From NCBI GenBank assembly GCA_027625915.1, contig JANTQA010000047.1, positions 4,278,001-4,342,000 on the forward strand: DNA of 64,000 nt. The letters are read 5' to 3'. This document shows, piece after piece, positions 1 to 10,773 of this stretch (position 1 is its first letter; every line of letters starts with the position of its first letter). The notes under the pieces were generated by a model that saw only the letters and a program-made list of their open reading frames with translations, did not search any database and was not told where the DNA came from. The stretch comes from Anaeramoeba flamelloides (lineage: Eukaryota > Metamonada > Anaeramoebidae). A program made the translations under genes and the position numbers.

Positions 1-1010
1 TGTTTGTTTTGATTCCCAAATAAAATAAAAAAATGCTTTCTTAGCGTTTGAAAACCATTAGCGTGTTGAAAATTTACAAAAAAATTTTCACAATCCTGAG
101 GACTGGAGGTTAATAATTTAAATAAGTACCGATATACCGAATACCAGACATCGAATTTTTCATTGACAAATTTTTCCAATTCTTTTAATAGCACCACCTC
201 AAAAGATATTTGTTCAAAATATTTGAAGACTTCCTTACTATGTTTTGGTAAGAATTCTTTAAAAAAAAATTGTTGTAAATTATTTTGGATCCATTCTGAC
301 ATAACTGAATTTTGAAACGGGCTAATAATTATCAAAAGGAAATCTAGTAAACAATTCTCAGTTAGCAACTGATCAACACCTTCTTTGCTTTTAACACATT
401 GTTTAATAATTTTGAAAATTGTCTGGCAGAGTAGTTTTAAAGATCTTTTCTGATAAAGTTCTTTTTGTTTTTGTTGTTGTTGTTGTTGTTTTTCTTTTTG
501 TTCTTTTTGTTTTGGTTCTTTGTGTTTTTCTTTTGGTTCTTTTTCTTTTTTTTCTTTTTGTTTTTGTTCTTTGTGTTCTTTTTGTTCTTTTTGTTGTTGT
601 TCTTTTTGTTTTGGTTGTTTTTGTTCTTTTTGTTTTTGTTCTCGTTGTTCTATGTCAGAGGTGTAATTTTTGATGTCTGATCGGCTTTTGTTTTTGCATC
701 CAACCGAACAAATTGATGACAACAAAGAGACGATCGGTGAAACAATTCCCATTTGCAAAGAGATGGCTAGGTTGTTCATATCATCCAAAAAAACAGTTAA
801 GCATCCCAAGAGCTTATCTATTGGTATAAAGCTTGTTTGAATTGAAACATAATCGCCTTCAAGAATGTTTGGAGTTTTTTCTGGTATTTCGGCAATCCAC
901 TGTGACAAGATTTGAACCAACAAAAAAATTTCTTGGTTTCTTTTGTTTTTGTTGGTTTGATTTAGAGAATATTTTTTATTATGTTTTGTTATGGAGAGAA
1001 TTTGGTATTT
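1..1010 (-). CDS. Partial uncharacterised protein with Glu/Gln/Lys-rich run; C-terminal end beyond window
   Basis: The minus strand is open without a stop from 1010 to the left edge (about 336 codons), so the gene continues outside the window. In reading order it has a helical-looking stretch (EIPEKTPNILEGDYVS, then DKLLGCLTVFLDDMNNLA), a charged low-complexity run of KEQ/EQK units at about 465-650, and a second globular part with CQTIFKIIKQCVKSKEGVDQ and FFKEFLPKHSKEVFKYFEQ. An in-frame stop at 1011-1013 means an upstream exon is probably joined by splicing; a possible acceptor (TCACAG) lies on the minus strand near 895. Amino-acid composition outside the run is mixed and unlike the AT-rich noncoding DNA nearby, which is why I trust it. 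I do not recognise the family; large helical-repeat proteins such as BEACH-type scaffolds are only a guess. Confidence 0.6.
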
Positions 1011-1537
1011 TTACAAAAGTACATTCGAAAGAAAAAGAAACAGTTTTACGAAAAATTGGTTGAGTGTAAATTGATCGAATTTGTCAAATTTGTAACGAGC
1101 GTAAGTAATAATTTGTTTTTTTCCTGTTGGTCTGTGAGTGTAAAAAATCGTTGAATAAATTCAAGACAATTGTTTTCAATTCCACCTTCTTGATTTATTT
1201 GGCTCATTTTGTTGAAAAAGCATCAAAAAGTAAGGTTTGTAAAAAGGGTGATAATTTAGAAAAAATTGAAATTTCGTTCTATTATTTGGAATTTGCTAGA
1301 AACGAATTTCCTTTTTTACTTTGAAAAGAATTCTTTCCATTTCGTTACAATCTTTTTAGAAAGTTGCTTGATAGTAATAAAAATAATTTGAATATTTTTG
1401 AAAATCATAAAAAATATTTTCGAAGATTTTAAATTTGTTGTGGAGGAGATTTTGTTGTTGAATAAAAAAAGTTTTTAACCCAAAATTTAAAGAGATGAAC
1501 ATGTCAAAAAAAGATTTTAATACTAGAGAAAAAAAAT
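1011..1537. other. Probable upstream exon or intron material of the left-edge gene
   Basis: On the minus strand two stretches look partly coding: one reads ELKTIVLNLFNDFLHSQTNR (about 1110-1190) and another reads DKFDQFTLNQFFVKLFLFLS (about 1030-1090). They are in different frames and end in stops, so I could not build a confident exon structure. The rest is AT-rich without clear content. Confidence 0.25.
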
Positions 1538-1609
1538 TGCATCTTATAAGATTCGAACTTATGACCTTTTCATTACTAGTGAAACATTCTACCCCTGAAC
1601 TAAAGATGC
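1538..1609 (-). tRNA. tRNA-Thr (anticodon AGT)
   Basis: The minus strand folds into a complete 72-nt cloverleaf: acceptor stem GCATCTT/AAGATGC is perfect, D stem GTTC/GAAT, anticodon stem TTTCA/TGAAA with loop CTAGTAA (anticodon AGT), T stem ATAAG/CTTAT with loop TTCGAAT, discriminator A, no intron. CCA is not encoded, as expected for a eukaryote. It should read ACU and, with inosine at position 34, also ACC. A T-run lies a short distance past the 3' end, which fits RNA polymerase III termination. Confidence 0.95.
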
Positions 1610-4125
1610 AAACATAAAAGTGGCTATTTCAATATCAAGAAAAAATACTTTTAAATTTCAAAAAATTTCTTAAAAAAAAATTAGTTTAAGTAAATTTAAT
1701 TTTTAATAAAACAAAATTAAGGTTTCACATAACCAAAAACAAAAAAAGATTGTTTGGTGTCATCTATAAAAGATATGGTAATATGTTAGATTCTATCTCA
1801 AGTGATCGATCTTCTACAAATTATAAATGCCATCTTGGTTCAAAAACACAATATTAAAAAATATAAAAATTTTAAAATATCTTATGGTGCCAACCATCTA
1901 GTATTAGAAGAGGAAAAAGAGAATAAAATAGAAAAATATCTTCAAAAAAATAACTTTAAAATTTTTATTCTATTTCGACTCTTTTTTTCCAAAAAATATA
2001 ACTCCAAAATTGAATTACTAAAATCTACTAAAAACAAATTTAAATTCAATTTCAAATAAACTTTAAATTTTCTTTTCTGAAAAAAAATTGTTAAAGCTTG
2101 ATAAAACTCAATAAATATTTTGGTAATTATTAGGAGCGAAGATAAACTATTTTTATATTCGTCTTAATGAATTATTTTAATTTCAAATTTTACTTGATCT
2201 ACACCAAATTTCATTATAAATGGTCAATGTTACATTGGAATTTTGAATTGTATTTGTATTGTTTTGAAGTTATTCCCATCAAAATGAAAGGCTTGTAAAT
2301 AAATCATTTTTTCTCTTTTTTATCTTTTCCACAGTATTTTGTTAAAATGGAAAATGAAAATTTGAAAGAAGTAACAGATGAATTAATGAAAAAATTGATT
2401 TCAAATAAAAAAAAAAGAAATTAGATTTAGTTATTCAAATGGAAGGAGGATCGATAAATGGATTTTATTAATTTTTTAAAATTTCTCATTTTTTTTTTTT
2501 TTTATTATTTTTGAATAAGTGTAAATTACACTCTAGTTGCCCTTAGACTTAAATACCCTTCAGAAATTTAAGAGTAAAATTATAAGTTACACGATTATTA
2601 ATGAATGAAAATAGTTTCAAACTGTTTGATATGATATTAATTCATAAAGATTTTTTTTTTTTTAATTTGTTATGAAATATTAATCAATCTTTTTCATAGG
2701 AAGGACATGCCGATAAAAAATGTTCAATATTTTCAATAATTTCTTGTAATAATAAAGAGATCTAAATATTTGAACAACTATAGATCAAATGAAATAGGTT
2801 ACTTTATTAAGTTTTAAATTTAGAACTTTATAGATGGGTTGAATCTATTACGTAATTAAGTTTTAAGAATAAGATTTGGTTTAACAAAATTGAATTGTTT
2901 TTTTTTTATTTTTTTTTTCTTAATCTTGTTTTCGCAAAATCCCAGTACAAGACACCGACTCGACAGCAAAAACCCAGTCCGGGCAATGACTGGAAAAATT
3001 ATACGGGAAGTCCAATTCGGTTCACTTTGGTTAACTTCAGATCGCATTCGTTGGATTCAGTTCTCTACAGTTGGATAAGTCCAGGTTAATTTGTTGAAGA
3101 TTTGATCATTAACAGTTTTGGTTAGATTAGTCATGACCAAGTCCACCAATTTTTATAATGATTTTTTATTCCTTTTGCCTTTCCCCAAAAATCTAAAAAA
3201 ACAAAAAGAGGAGGAACCAAAGGAACCAAAAGAGTCTAAGGAAATCAATCAAACTAAAAAGGGGAATTTGGAAGAGCTAAAAAGTATAAATAAATAAAAT
3301 TTCTATTTTTTAAGTTATGCTTATTTCAAAATAAATATCCCAATTTTTTTTAATTTTTTTTTTTACTTTTTTTTATTTTATTTTGAGACGAAAAATGAAT
3401 TTCTCTTGAGTATAGAATGGAATATTAAAATAGAAATTTTTTTCTTTTTAATTTTTCTTGTTGTTTTTTTAACCAATAAAAAATTGGAACCTGCTCGATT
3501 CCAAAATATTTTTTTTTCTTTATCATCTAAATTACTAATTTACCATTAGTAATCAGAGCTGTAAGAGGATCTTTGATCACTCCCTTCAACCAATAAAAAA
3601 AAAAAATAAAAAAAAAAATAAAAAAAAAAATAAAATAGAAATTTTTATATTATAATAGATAACTTCAATTATTAAAAATATTTATTTTCAAAATTTGATT
3701 TTTAATGGGCCAATGATTTTGAAATTGAGTTTATATGAATAATTATAATTTGAATTTGAACATATTATACATCAACTGATTCCCCCACGAGTATTTTTTA
3801 TCTAGAAAACAAATTCGAGACAAAAAATATACCTTTACAAAACCAATGAATCATGAAAAAAATTTTTTTGAGAAAGAAGATCAGAAAATTAACTAATTAT
3901 TTTTAGAAAACAACAAATTTTCTAAATTAACAAAATTCTCATCAAAAACAAGAAAGATAAGAAAGAAAATAATTTTTTACACTTAAATTCCTGAAAGAAA
4001 ATTTAAGTTAAAGTGTTCATCGAGTGTATTTACATTTCCTCCTCAATAAAAACAAAAAAAAAAAAAAAAAAAAAAAAAAATTTAATAAATGTTAAAATTT
4101 TATGTTCAGTTAAAAGATTATGGCT
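1610..4125. other. Intergenic, AT-rich; possible coding scraps and one GC-richer patch
   Basis: No confident gene. An open stretch at 1802-2059 (plus) holds SYGANHLVLEEEKENKIEKY, and 2347-2424 holds MENENLKEVTDELMKKLI; both may be remnants but match nothing I know. A patch at about 2938-3090 is clearly richer in G and C than its surroundings and is described separately. There are A/T runs at 3595-3635 and a run of more than 30 A at 4050-4080. Confidence 0.4.
2938..3090. other. GC-richer patch of unknown nature
   Basis: About 150 bp near 40-45 percent G+C in DNA that is otherwise close to 20 percent. It holds a short hairpin (CCAGTCCGGGCAATGACTGG). It is open in more than one frame on both strands. 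It could be an exon fragment, a structured non-coding RNA, or a trace of transferred DNA; I recognise no tRNA, snRNA or SRP motif in it. Confidence 0.3.
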
Positions 4126-5988
4126 TTAATCCCAATTTGCGTTAATTGCCATTAAACACAAATATTTAATAACTATTCTTTTCGTGTATTTGCAGTTGTG
4201 GAAACTGTTGAAAATCATTGCGTGCCTTCTAGGCTTCTTTTTCTTTTCGGGTGGTTGTATTTTTAAAAATCTGAAAACAGCAAAATGCCCTTGAAGATCT
4301 AAGACATATGTTTTATCTAAAAGGTTTTCTTTTCCATTGAGTTGAAGATAAATCCATTCATCAGGAGTTATAAATTGTTTTTGGTTAATGGTGAAAAGAT
4401 TGTCTTCAATTTCTTTTTGTATCTCTTTCTCATTTTTTTTCTCTTTTTCTTTGCCATTGCCTTTTTCATTGATCTTTTCGTTTCCCTTTTGTTTCTCTTT
4501 CCCTTTTTCATTGATCTTATTCACTTCATTTGGATTCTCGTTTTCTTTTTCATTATTTTTTTCCACTTCATTTGTATTCTCATTTTCATTTTGATTTTCG
4601 TTATCTTTTTTATTATCTTCCTCAATTTCCTTTTCATTATCTTTCTCATTGATCTTTTCGTTTCCTTTTTGTTTCCCTTTCTCTTTTTCATCTTTATCCA
4701 CTTCATTTGTATTCTCATTTTCATTTTCATTTTCATTTTGTTTTTCTTTTTCGTTTTCTTTTTCAATTTCTTCCTCATTTATTTTTTCATTTCCTTTTTC
4801 ATTTATCTTTTCGTTTCCTTTTTGTTTCTCTTTTTCTTTTTCATTGATCTTTTTCACTTCATTTGTATTCTCATTTTCATTTTCTTTTTCGTTTTCAATT
4901 TCTTTTTCGTTTTCTTTTTCCATTTCTTCCTCATTAATCTTTTCATTTTCTTTTTCCCTTTTTTCTTTTCCTTTTTGTTTCTCTTTTTCTTTTTCATTGA
5001 TCTTTTCGTTTCTTTTTTGTTTCTCTTTCTCTTTTCCATCTTTATCCACTTCATTTGTATTCTTATTTTCATTTTCATTTTCTTTTTCGTTTTCTTTTTC
5101 CATTTCTTCCTCATTAATCTTTTCATTTTCTTTTTCCATTTCTTCCTCATTTATCTTTTTGTTTCCTTTTTGTTTCTCTTTTTCTTTTCCATTGGTATTC
5201 ACTTCATTTGTATTCTCATTTTCATTTTCAGTATCTTTTTCAATTTCTTTTTCGTTTTCTTTTTCCATTTCTTCCTCATTTATCTTTTCATTTTCTTTTT
5301 CCCTTTCTTCAACTAATTCTTTACCATTTTCATTCTTTTGATCGCTTTTTTCATTCTGGATATTATTTGTTACTCCACTAATAGACCCAGCTTTATGAGT
5401 GACACCTTTTTGATCATTTTCTGGTTCCTCATTCTTCTTATTATTTTTGTTATTCCCTTTCTTATTTATTACAAATTTTTCAAAATAAAAGGGATATTGG
5501 TAATATTCTTTTTCAATTTCACTTCTTCTTTTTTCTTCATTTTTAAACCATTTGTAATCAAATTCTGGTTGTCTAATAAAGAAGATTTCCCTTTTTTTTT
5601 TTTCCTTGAAGAGATAATCACCTATTTCATAGTTGGCAACCCAATCTCGAATATATTTTTCTTGATCGATAGGCAATTCAAATTCGTTTGAATACTCTTC
5701 AATGTAAGCAGATCGATCATTTTGGATATATTTCATCACTTCTTCAGTGGCCTTTAGTAATGTTTGTGGCTCGTTTAATAATTCCAATTCTTTTACCAAT
5801 TGTTCTTCTCTCACAATTCCTTCTTCGTTTGGGATCAAATTTTCGGAAATGTGAAGCGCAATGCTTGGTGACAGATACCCACAAATTGCATCTGGGGTAT
5901 TATATTTTTTTATTAAGTCCTCGAAAGTAGGCCCAAACTGATCAATAACTTTTTCTTCACATATTAAGATCTTTTTACTCGAAGTCAT
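4126..5988 (-). CDS. Uncharacterised 620-residue protein; globular ends around a long Glu/Lys/Asn-rich run; possible papain-fold peptidase-like ends
   Basis: A single intact frame starting at a good ATG (MTSSKKILICEEK). Residues 1-185 and the last 85 residues are of normal composition; residues about 190-530 are built from units such as EKEKQKGNEKINE and NENENTNEV, clearly expanded by internal repetition. The N-terminal part contains DAICGYLSPSIALHI (Cys36) and the C-terminal part contains LQGHFAVFRFL (His568) followed by HAMIFNSF (Asn594). Cys, then His in a beta-strand-like context, then Asn is the order seen in papain-fold peptidases including Josephin deubiquitinases, so a peptidase-like fold split by a disordered insert is possible. 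This is inference from spacing only; no family signature is firm. The antisense strand of the run is also open but reads only Phe/Ser/Leu and is a shadow. Confidence 0.8.
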   Translation of the reverse strand: MTSSKKILICEEKVIDQFGPTFEDLIKKYNTPDAICGYLSPSIALHISENLIPNEEGIVREEQLVKELELLNEPQTLLKATEEVMKYIQNDRSAYIEEYSNEFELPIDQEKYIRDWVANYEIGDYLFKEKKKREIFFIRQPEFDYKWFKNEEKRRSEIEKEYYQYPFYFEKFVINKKGNNKNNKKNEEPENDQKGVTHKAGSISGVTNNIQNEKSDQKNENGKELVEEREKENEKINEEEMEKENEKEIEKDTENENENTNEVNTNGKEKEKQKGNKKINEEEMEKENEKINEEEMEKENEKENENENKNTNEVDKDGKEKEKQKRNEKINEKEKEKQKGKEKREKENEKINEEEMEKENEKEIENEKENENENTNEVKKINEKEKEKQKGNEKINEKGNEKINEEEIEKENEKEKQNENENENENTNEVDKDEKEKGKQKGNEKINEKDNEKEIEEDNKKDNENQNENENTNEVEKNNEKENENPNEVNKINEKGKEKQKGNEKINEKGNGKEKEKKNEKEIQKEIEDNLFTINQKQFITPDEWIYLQLNGKENLLDKTYVLDLQGHFAVFRFLKIQPPEKKKKPRRHAMIFNSFHNCKYTKRIVIKYLCLMAINANWD

Positions 5989-6742
5989 TCACTAAGAAAT
6001 GAGAAAATGAAGATTTGAAAATCCAACTGAGAAAAAAATGAAAGTTGAATTAATCACTTTTTTTGGTATATCACTGCTCTCGAAAAACCAAAGTTTTAAA
6101 ATCCTGTTCGCTCACCTAAAACTGTTTTTTTAGAAATTTCTGATCAGTCTCTGAGCCAGCGTAACTTACTTTTGGTGTTTGGTCAAAAAATACTTTGATT
6201 TTGAAATTTAATTTTACTTTGTCTTTTTTCAAAAGAAAAAAAAAGGAAAATAATGTGTAAATATTTTCCCCTTTATTCAGTACACACTGGTATTGGTGTT
6301 AAACCATATTCATACTCCATTATTTTGAATCTCTCTAAACATTTAAATAATAAAAATAGCCAAATAAAAAAATAATTTTTCAACAATCATATCACAAATC
6401 TTTAAAAAATAAATCTTGTTTGTATTGTGATTTTTTAATAAAAAAATTAGAATGAAATTCTTAACAAATGTTATTATTTATATTATTTGAAAATCTTTTA
6501 AATTTCTAAATTAATTTGTATATTAGTAAAAAATCTTTTTTAAAATAATAATAAAAATAAAAATATTTATCAACAATTTGTTTTAAGTACGGTTTTTTAA
6601 TGATAATTTTACAATTAATAACAGTTTTCTACCATTTTTTTAATGGTGAAACAATTTTAACAAGATGTAATATGTATTTATTTTTTTATCATATTCAATT
6701 AGTAATTGTTTTTCTTCATTAGCAATCAATGAAAGCATATTA
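5989..6742. other. Upstream/intergenic AT-rich DNA, nothing recognised
   Basis: It contains the presumed 5' flank of the minus-strand gene ending at 5988. I see no open frame of interest and no repeat shared with the rest of the window. Confidence 0.4.
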
Positions 6743-6944
6743 CGGTCGGTTCTCCTTTTAAGACACAAACTTTCAACGAAGTTTAAGACACAAAAAAAAA
6801 CTCTCAAATTAAGGTACAAAATTCAAATTCTAGTAAAATAATTTGTTTAAAAAAAAAATTCCAAAAAATGTATCCTTAATTTGGGTTTATTCTGTGCAAT
6901 AAATTTAGTTAAAAATGTGTGTCTTTAAAGTGGAACTGGTTCTA
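6743..6944. mobile_element. Small TIR element, CAGTCAGTTTC family, old copy
   Basis: This is about 200 bp flanked by TA, with ends related to CAGTCAGTTTC and the inner words AAGACACAAACTTTCAACGA and CAAATTAAGG, the latter two repeated inverted at the far end. It matches the copies at 23794, 33195 and 49105. There is no coding capacity. TA target sites and size suit a Tc1/mariner-type MITE. It is the most diverged of the complete copies. Confidence 0.7.
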
Positions 6945-7244
6945 TATAAGGTATTTTCTCTTATATAAAATCAATATAACATGTTACAAAATTTATAACA
7001 CTTTTTATAATAAAAAATTTATAATAAAATTTTTTATTTTTGATAACATTTTATAGATTAGTTTTTAATATTTTAATAAGTTTCTTTCAAATGTTATAAT
7101 ATGTTCAACATTTAGACAGGCGTAAATCACATGGTCAAAATGTTTTATATTTTTTTATATATTAGGAGTATTAGGTGATATTTAAAGTGTAAATAAAACT
7201 TTTTCAAGAATAATAAGAATTAAAAAAAAAAAATGAAAAGAATA

Positions 7245-7302
7245 ATAAATAAAACTTTGAGAATTTATTCTGTTTTTTTTTTTTTTTTTTTTTTTTTTTT
7301 TC
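7245..7302. repeat. Long T homopolymer
   Basis: An uninterrupted run of about 30 T ends at 7300. Such runs are common throughout this window and make both replication slippage and assembly error likely. Confidence 0.8.
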
Positions 7303-7759
7303 AATAAAACAAGACAATACATGATTATGAAAAAATATTTTTCAAAAAAATATTAAATTTTTGCTAATTTTACCCTTTTAAATAACTTCAATTATAATAA
7401 ACTATATTGACAAATCAAAGATCTTTGATCAAAAAATATTACAAAAGATATTTTACAATTTAAGTTGAAATTTCAATTTCCAAGGTTCTGATTAATATTT
7501 TTTTTAAATTTAATAGTAAAAAAAATTGATTTTTTTTTTTTTTAATGATAAGAACTTTGAATCATATAATTTGAAAGTATTTTAAATTTAATAAATATCT
7601 TCCGAATTTGGTCTCAATTATTTAGACTATCATAAGATTATTTGTTCTTTGAAATTGAAAAAATAATTTTTTTTTAATTAATCCTTTAGTTTTTTTTTAT
7701 TTTTTGAAATATGCACAAAAATTTATTTAATTTTCTGTTTATTCCAAAAAGTAAAAAAA

Positions 7760-8358
7760 AAATAGGACACTTTCGTTAGGTTTTTTTTTTAATTTAAGAA
7801 ATCAAAAGAAAGTCAAATAAATTTTCAGTTTATTTCTTAAATTAAAAAAATCTGCCTTTAGCTTTTTTTAGATTCAAAAGAATCGAGCAAAATTATATAG
7901 ATCTTACTCTATTCTTTTATATTCTGGAAAACCGCCGTTAGCTTTTCTTGAGTTTTCTGTTGATTTGGGAAATTGGTAGATTTTAGAAATAAAACTGAAA
8001 ACCTCAAGAAAGGCTAGGCACTTGGCACTTCCGTTTGGTATTTTTTAATTATTGGAATAACAGAAAATAGAAGAAATTTTTTTGTTTATTTCAAAAAGTA
8101 AACAAAGTGTGATTAGGTTTTCGAGAATTTAAAAGAATTGAGTAAAACCGATGATTTTTCTACATTCTTTTGAATTCTGGAAAAGCGCCTTTAGGTTTTC
8201 TTGGGTTTTCTGTTTATTTGGAAAACCGATAGATTTAACAAATAAAACAGAAAACCTCAAGAAAACTATGGTTAGATTTTTTTTTAATTTTAGAAATAAA
8301 CAGAAATTTTCAGTTTATTTCTTAAATTAAAAAAAACCTAGGCACTCTACAGACACTT
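7760..8358. repeat. Modular hairpin array, locus 1
   Basis: Several different inverted repeats follow one another. One has arms ending TTAATTTAAGAAAT / ATTTCTTAAATTAA; another has arms around AGATTCAAAAGAAT and ATTCTTTTATATTCTGG; a third has arms TTGAGTTTTCTGTT and AACAGAAAACCTCAA. They are joined by GC-richer words such as CTAGGCACTTGGCACTTCC and CCTAGGCACTCTACAGACAC. The same hairpins and words recur at 13.8, 46.3-47.3 and 51.65-52.14 kb, in varying order. There is no coding content. Confidence 0.75.
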
Positions 8359-8379
8359 TCAATATTTATCATCCGTTAT

Positions 8380-8403
8380 TTATATATATATATATATATA
8401 TAT
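8380..8403. repeat. (TA)n microsatellite
   Basis: About twelve TA units directly follow the hairpin array. Similar TA runs occur at 12890-12912, 21752-21778, 41078-41100 and 63661-63685. Confidence 0.9.
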
Positions 8404-8734
8404 GAGTTTTTTTTGGATAAGAAGAAATGTTTTCAAAACTATTAGTTATTATCTATTCAAAAAAAAATATTATAAAATTGAATTTAAAGAATATTCATTA
8501 TCACATCGATTTAAAAAATTTTACCCAAAATCACATCCTTTTTTTCTAGACTAGAGACTTTGAAAAATCGTTATAGTATTAACAACAATAAATACAACAA
8601 TTTGAAGCTTTTTACGAACTGGAATGTTGATTATATTGTGAATAAACTCGATTAACAAGGATGTAATGATAATTGAATAAAATAGTTTGTCTAACTTGGA
8701 ATTTTCAATTTAATTTTTTCATACTACACATTTG

Positions 8735-8980
8735 CCTCAGGTGATGTCTTACTACTCTTAATTGTAAAATAAAAAGATCAAATTTTTCAATCACCTTTCC
8801 ATAAAATCACATTCCAAGAATTATAATAAATTATAAAGTACCCAATTCTAAAAGTAAAATTAATAAAGGAAGCTTATTTTAAGAATTTGAAATGGTTTAT
8901 GATTTATATATTTCAATTTATGGAAAGCTAATTGAAAATTTTGTTCCATTTATTTTTCAACAAATAGTATATTTATATTC
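8735..8980. repeat. Dispersed repeat family, copy 1 (also 10030 and 56695)
   Basis: About 240 bp beginning near TTAATTGTAAAATAAAAAGA and ending in AAAATTTTGTTCCATTTAT followed by a CAACAAAT word. Two other copies in the window share the same order of words. The open frame 8892-9104 begins inside it and has no recognisable domain. The nature of the family is unknown; no inverted ends were found. Confidence 0.6.
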
Positions 8981-10029
8981 AATGTTCTTGCTGATTTATT
9001 CTTATTTCTACTCACTAACTACAAAAGAAAAAGATTTTAAACGTTCTTTTCCCAATTACTTGATTTCGGAAACTTACTTTGATAAATTTATTACTGGTAT
9101 TTGAATAATAAATGGGATTTTTTTTCACTTCATTTTTAATTTCTCTTTTTTAAGAGAACATAGATAGAGAACCTCATTCTTTAAGAACTATATTTATAAA
9201 AAAAAAATATGGAAAAGGAAGTGAAAATTCTTTCCCATTTAGAATTCAAATACCAGTATGAAAAGAAATACAAAAAAAAAAAAAAATCTGAACTTTTAAG
9301 CATTAAAACCTTATTTATTATTAAGTTCCCTTGTATCAGTGTTTACTGTTCATTCACCAAAGTTAAATTTCAGAAATTATTTTATCAAAAATTTATTTTG
9401 TAATAATCTTTTTAATTGAGACAAAGTACCAGACTGATCAACTCAGAGTGAAAGTAAAAAGTTTTGGTGTAATGTCCAAGATAATCCTTTTTCAGTTTAA
9501 AGAGACATAAGGCTTTCAAAGTAACAAATACAAAAAAAGAATTTGGATTTATGTTTGGGAATTGAATAAATAATAATCTGAGTTAAAAATTATGAACAAA
9601 AGTAACATAATTACAACTCTTTCCAAAGACTGTGAAAATCACATTATTCTTATTACAATTTTGTCTCACCTTTCAAAAAGTAAGATTAATTAAATCAATA
9701 AAAAATCCTTTTTAATTGATTCTGTAAAGGAATGTACCATTTTTGATTTGAAAAACAAGTAAAATATTTTGGGTTTTGGAATAAAAATTTTTTTGATTAA
9801 TTTGATAATAATAGCCCAATTGTTTACATATTTGGGCACTAATATTCTAATTCTTCACAAGGGTGTTATATATAATTCCCTAAGGACTCAAAAAAAAATC
9901 ATCTAAAGGTTGTTACTAAAATCTACTTGAAAGAAAGAGATTCTTTTTTGAAGAAATAAACTATTAACATATTAATATGATGCTGCGAACTACTTCAAAA
10001 ACAAATCTGATTTTGATTTAGTATCAGCA
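8981..10029. other. Intergenic, no gene recognised
   Basis: Short open frames at 8892-9104 and 9209-9403 read like translated AT-rich DNA (Tyr, Phe, Lys, Ile) and lack motifs. No inverted-end element was found here. Confidence 0.4.
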
Positions 10030-10275
10030 ATTATATCTTTGTCTTGTCTACTGTTAATTGTAAAATAAAAAGAGTTATGTTTTCCTTCAACTTTTGAAAA
10101 AAATCTATCAAAGAATTAAAACCGTTCATAAAAGTCCCAATTTCTCGAAGTATTAATAATAAAAACTTTATGCGATTTTAGGAATTAAAAATTTGAAAGG
10201 TGATTTGATTGAAAAATCTTCTTTTGGAAAGTTGAATGAAAATTTTGTTCCCTATATTTTGCAACAAATTGAATA
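10030..10275. repeat. Dispersed repeat family, copy 2
   Basis: It shares TTAATTGTAAAATAAAAAGA, the word AAAAGTCCCAA, GGAATTAAAAATTTGAAAGG and GAATGAAAATTTTGTTCC in the same order with the copies at 8735 and 56695. Confidence 0.6.
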
Positions 10276-10773
10276 CCATCAGTCTAAATATACAAAAAAA
10301 GAATAACCTTTTCAATTTACTTATTTACAAAAAGACCATTTTCAAAAATAATTTGAATTATTTAACGCAAGAAAAGTTGTAAGATCATCAATAACAATAT
10401 ACTTCCAAAACCAAAGGAAAGACATTAACCACAAAATAATTTTACCTGAAACAGAAGTATAATCTCTTTTGTTTTTAAATTTATATAATATTTAAACATT
10501 CCTTCGAAAACTAAAAGTCATAAAAATGGTTTGAAATTCCTCACAAAGTGACTTTTATTACGAGACTGAAATCTATTTCCCAAATTTTTGATGAGATAAT
10601 CAAATCAATTTATTCAAGAGTCAAAATTTAAATCCTCTTATTAGCAAATACTTTTAGATAATTAAATTCACAGTAGTATTTCGGTGTTCAAGATTAGATG
10701 ACAATTTGGAAGTTCATGTATTTGAAAGCCAAAAAACCAAATCATTTTTTTTTCTTTTAATAATTTTCACAGG

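Noticed and set aside
419-680. Plus-strand frames made almost only of Phe, Leu and Val
   Set aside because: Antisense shadow of the KEQ-rich run of the left-edge minus-strand gene.
1802-2059. Open frame of 85 codons
   Set aside because: Composition is that of translated AT-rich DNA apart from one short stretch; no motif and no conserved neighbour.
4342-5341. Long plus-strand open frames of Phe/Leu/Ser opposite the charged protein
   Set aside because: They are the antisense of a GAA/AAA/AAT-rich coding run; the minus-strand frame has normal globular ends and a good start.
7760-8358. Repeats with spacers resembling a CRISPR array
   Set aside because: Units are several different hairpins with uneven spacing, in a eukaryotic context, without cas genes.
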